40,928 bases of DNA from positions 1 to 40,928 of the forward strand of contig JACZYA010000011.1 in assembly GCA_022571295.1 (NCBI GenBank), given 5' to 3'. The notes under the pieces were generated by a model, which was not told the origin of the DNA, ran no database searches, and saw only the letters and a program-made list of their open reading frames with translations. Shown one piece after another: positions 39,753 through 40,928 of the stretch. Both the position numbers and the translations under genes were made by a program. Numbering within the stretch: the stretch's first letter is position 1; every line of letters starts with the position of its first letter. Source of the DNA: Acidobacteriota bacterium. GTDB lineage: Bacteria; Acidobacteriota; Terriglobia; Acidiferrales; 2-02-FULL-67-57.

Positions 39753-39781
39753 TTTATAGCGGAGGCCGGAGTCGCCGTCAA
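39753..39781 (-). promoter_or_regulatory. Sigma-70 type promoter of the M14 gene
   Basis: On the - strand TTGACG (39781-39776), 17 bases, TATAAA (39758-39753). This gives a leader of about 55 bases before the GTG. Both hexamers match the consensus at five of six positions with ideal spacing. Confidence 0.7.
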
Positions 39782-39962
39782 CTGCAAAGCGCGCCGTTCT
39801 GGGATTAGCAGCGCGGCGCTTGACCTCACGAGCGTCTAATCTGATTTTTCTCCCTCCTGGTGGCGTAGCTATTCCTGTCTGCGGGTTTCGTTGTTCCTGC
39901 TCGCTGTGTCCTCTGCGGTTCAACTCCTTCAGTAGCTTTTTTGTTTTATGGAGAGCTGTTTC

Positions 39963-39982
39963 GGCAGACAGGAATGTCTGCC
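39963..39982. repeat. Perfect 8-bp hairpin GGCAGACA-GGAA-TGTCTGCC at the end of the glcF-like gene
   Basis: It directly adjoins the stop codon at 39983 of the - strand gene, so it could end its transcript. Its arms resemble the repeat at 251-278. The rest of the gap 39782-39962 shows no gene. Confidence 0.55.
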
Positions 39983-40928
39983 CTACTGTTGCTTACCGTA
40001 GGCGCGGTCGAGGAGTTCGACCACGTGGAGGACTTGTTGGCCGGTGCCGAACTGCTCGACGCCGGCGCGCAGTTGCAGGATGCAGCCGGGGTTGGCGGTG
40101 ACGATAACGTCGGCGCTGGTGGCGCGGGCATGTTCCATTTTTTCGGCTAAGAGCTCACCGGCAATCTCAGGGTGCAGCAGGTTGTAAATGCCAGCGCTGC
40201 CGCAGCAGTGGTCGGCCAGTTTCATTTCTACCAATTCAATTCCTGGAATGGCGCGCAGCAGCTCGCGCGGAGCGTGGCGGACCTTTTGCCCGTGCAGCAG
40301 GTGGCAGGAGTCTTGGCAGGTGACGCGCAGGCGGACTTCTTTTTCGGGCGGGCGCAGGCCGAGGGCGGCGAGGAATTCGGTCACATCACGCATCTTGTCC
40401 TGGAACTGTTCCGCTCTTTGCTTTGCTTTTTCATCATCGGGGAAAAGTTGATCGTATTCTTTTAGGGTAGAGCCGCAGCCGGCGGTGTTGGTGACGATGG
40501 CGTCGAAATCATCGGTTGCAAAGGCGTCGAGGTTCTGCCGGGCCAGCCGCCGGGCCACGTCGCGCACGCCAGCGTGGACGTGGAGCGCTCCGCAGCAAAC
40601 CTGGCCGGTGGGGACGATGACGTCGCAGCCGTTTTTTTGCAGCACGCGGATGGTGGTCTGGTTCAACTGCGTAAAGGCCACCTGCTGCATGCAGCCGGCG
40701 AAGAAGGCCACGCGGGCGCGGCGCTCACCTTCGGCGGGAAAGACCCGGCCAAGCTGGGAGAAAAAGAAGCGGTCGTCGATGCGGGGCAGGAACTTTTCCG
40801 CGGCGCCCAGCTTGCCCAGCCAGCGCAGGAGGCCGGAGCGGCGCACGAGCGTTTGCGCGCCGGAGCGCTGGTAGAAGCGCAGCAGGCGGGCAACCAAGGC
40901 GAGGCGGCGCGGGTAGGGCAGCAGGTGG
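39983..40928 (-). CDS. GlcF-like (Fe-S)-binding protein, C-terminal part (cut by window edge)
   Basis: The frame is open to the right edge (315 residues seen, beginning LLPYPRRLAL), so the N-terminal ferredoxin-like part with its [4Fe-4S] motifs lies outside. A TTG at 40897 is internal. Two cysteine-rich CCG domains are visible: one with FFAGCMQQV and VCCGALHVHAG, the other with CQDSCHLL and DHCCGSAGIYNLL, then ANPGC. This pattern fits the iron-sulfur subunit of glycolate oxidase (GlcF) and related lactate or heterodisulfide-reductase-like subunits, which pass electrons from a flavoprotein. GlcD/GlcE genes would be expected to the right. A palindrome touches its stop codon. Confidence 0.85.
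   Translation of the reverse strand, partial: HLLPYPRRLALVARLLRFYQRSGAQTLVRRSGLLRWLGKLGAAEKFLPRIDDRFFFSQLGRVFPAEGERRARVAFFAGCMQQVAFTQLNQTTIRVLQKNGCDVIVPTGQVCCGALHVHAGVRDVARRLARQNLDAFATDDFDAIVTNTAGCGSTLKEYDQLFPDDEKAKQRAEQFQDKMRDVTEFLAALGLRPPEKEVRLRVTCQDSCHLLHGQKVRHAPRELLRAIPGIELVEMKLADHCCGSAGIYNLLHPEIAGELLAEKMEHARATSADVIVTANPGCILQLRAGVEQFGTGQQVLHVVELLDRAYGKQQ

Noticed and set aside
1-40928. CRISPR array or prophage
   Set aside because: No regularly spaced repeats of CRISPR size and no phage structural genes were found; the recombinase tail alone does not define a prophage.

Overview
The window looks like chromosome of a high-GC, Gram-negative bacterium, most likely an Acidobacteriota member. 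This is inferred, not proven: an LpxB gene implies lipid A, there are secreted S9, M14 and M1-like proteins, a TPR protein, an ECF sigma/zf-HC2 pair, and a long - strand run from SRP RNA-dnaX-ybaB-recR into ABC exporter-lpxB. Both edges cut genes: a tyrosine recombinase tail on the left and a GlcF-like Fe-S protein on the right.

Layout. 1-368: recombinase C-terminus, then palindromic repeats. 369-4759 (-): L-lysine 6-dehydrogenase-like protein, DoxX protein, and a secreted S9 peptidase fused to a formylglycine-generating-enzyme-like domain. 4832-6931 (+): phosphofructokinase and an ornithine cyclodeaminase/mu-crystallin protein. 6928-9093 (-): ECF sigma factor, its small zinc-binding anti-sigma candidate, and a secreted TPR protein. 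9246-20842 (+): a TetR-controlled cluster for aromatic or alicyclic acyl-CoA metabolism. It encodes enoyl-CoA hydratase, aldehyde dehydrogenase, a short BoxB-like diiron protein, a dienoyl-CoA-hydratase-like crotonase, all three subunits of a 4-hydroxybenzoyl-CoA reductase, an amidohydrolase, 3-hydroxyacyl-CoA dehydrogenase and another enoyl-CoA hydratase. 20845-23232 (+): macro-domain protein, thioredoxin-type ArsC, a small unknown protein and a MidA-type methyltransferase, tightly packed. 23229-33595 (-): SRP RNA, dnaX, ybaB, recR, an unknown gene, a heterodimeric ABC exporter, lpxB and an M1-like protein lacking its zinc site. 33783-40928: a beta-propeller protein, tRNA-Ser(GGA), a small Cys-rich protein, a response regulator-GGDEF protein, tRNA-Gly(GCC) followed by degenerate copies of its own 3' end, a large M14 carboxypeptidase and the GlcF-like fragment.

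The most interesting part is the aromatic cluster. It joins a reductase known from anaerobic phenol/4-hydroxybenzoate breakdown, with its extra [4Fe-4S] loop intact, to a short homologue of the oxygen-dependent benzoyl-CoA epoxidase BoxB and a Dch-like hydratase. No CoA ligase, BoxA, full-length BoxC or benzoyl-CoA reductase is present in the window. Other notable items are the tRNA-Gly 3'-end copies, a hairpin ending one base before the sigma factor start codon, the zinc-site-less M1 protein with TPRs, and the matched degenerate ATP site of the ABC pair beside lpxB.
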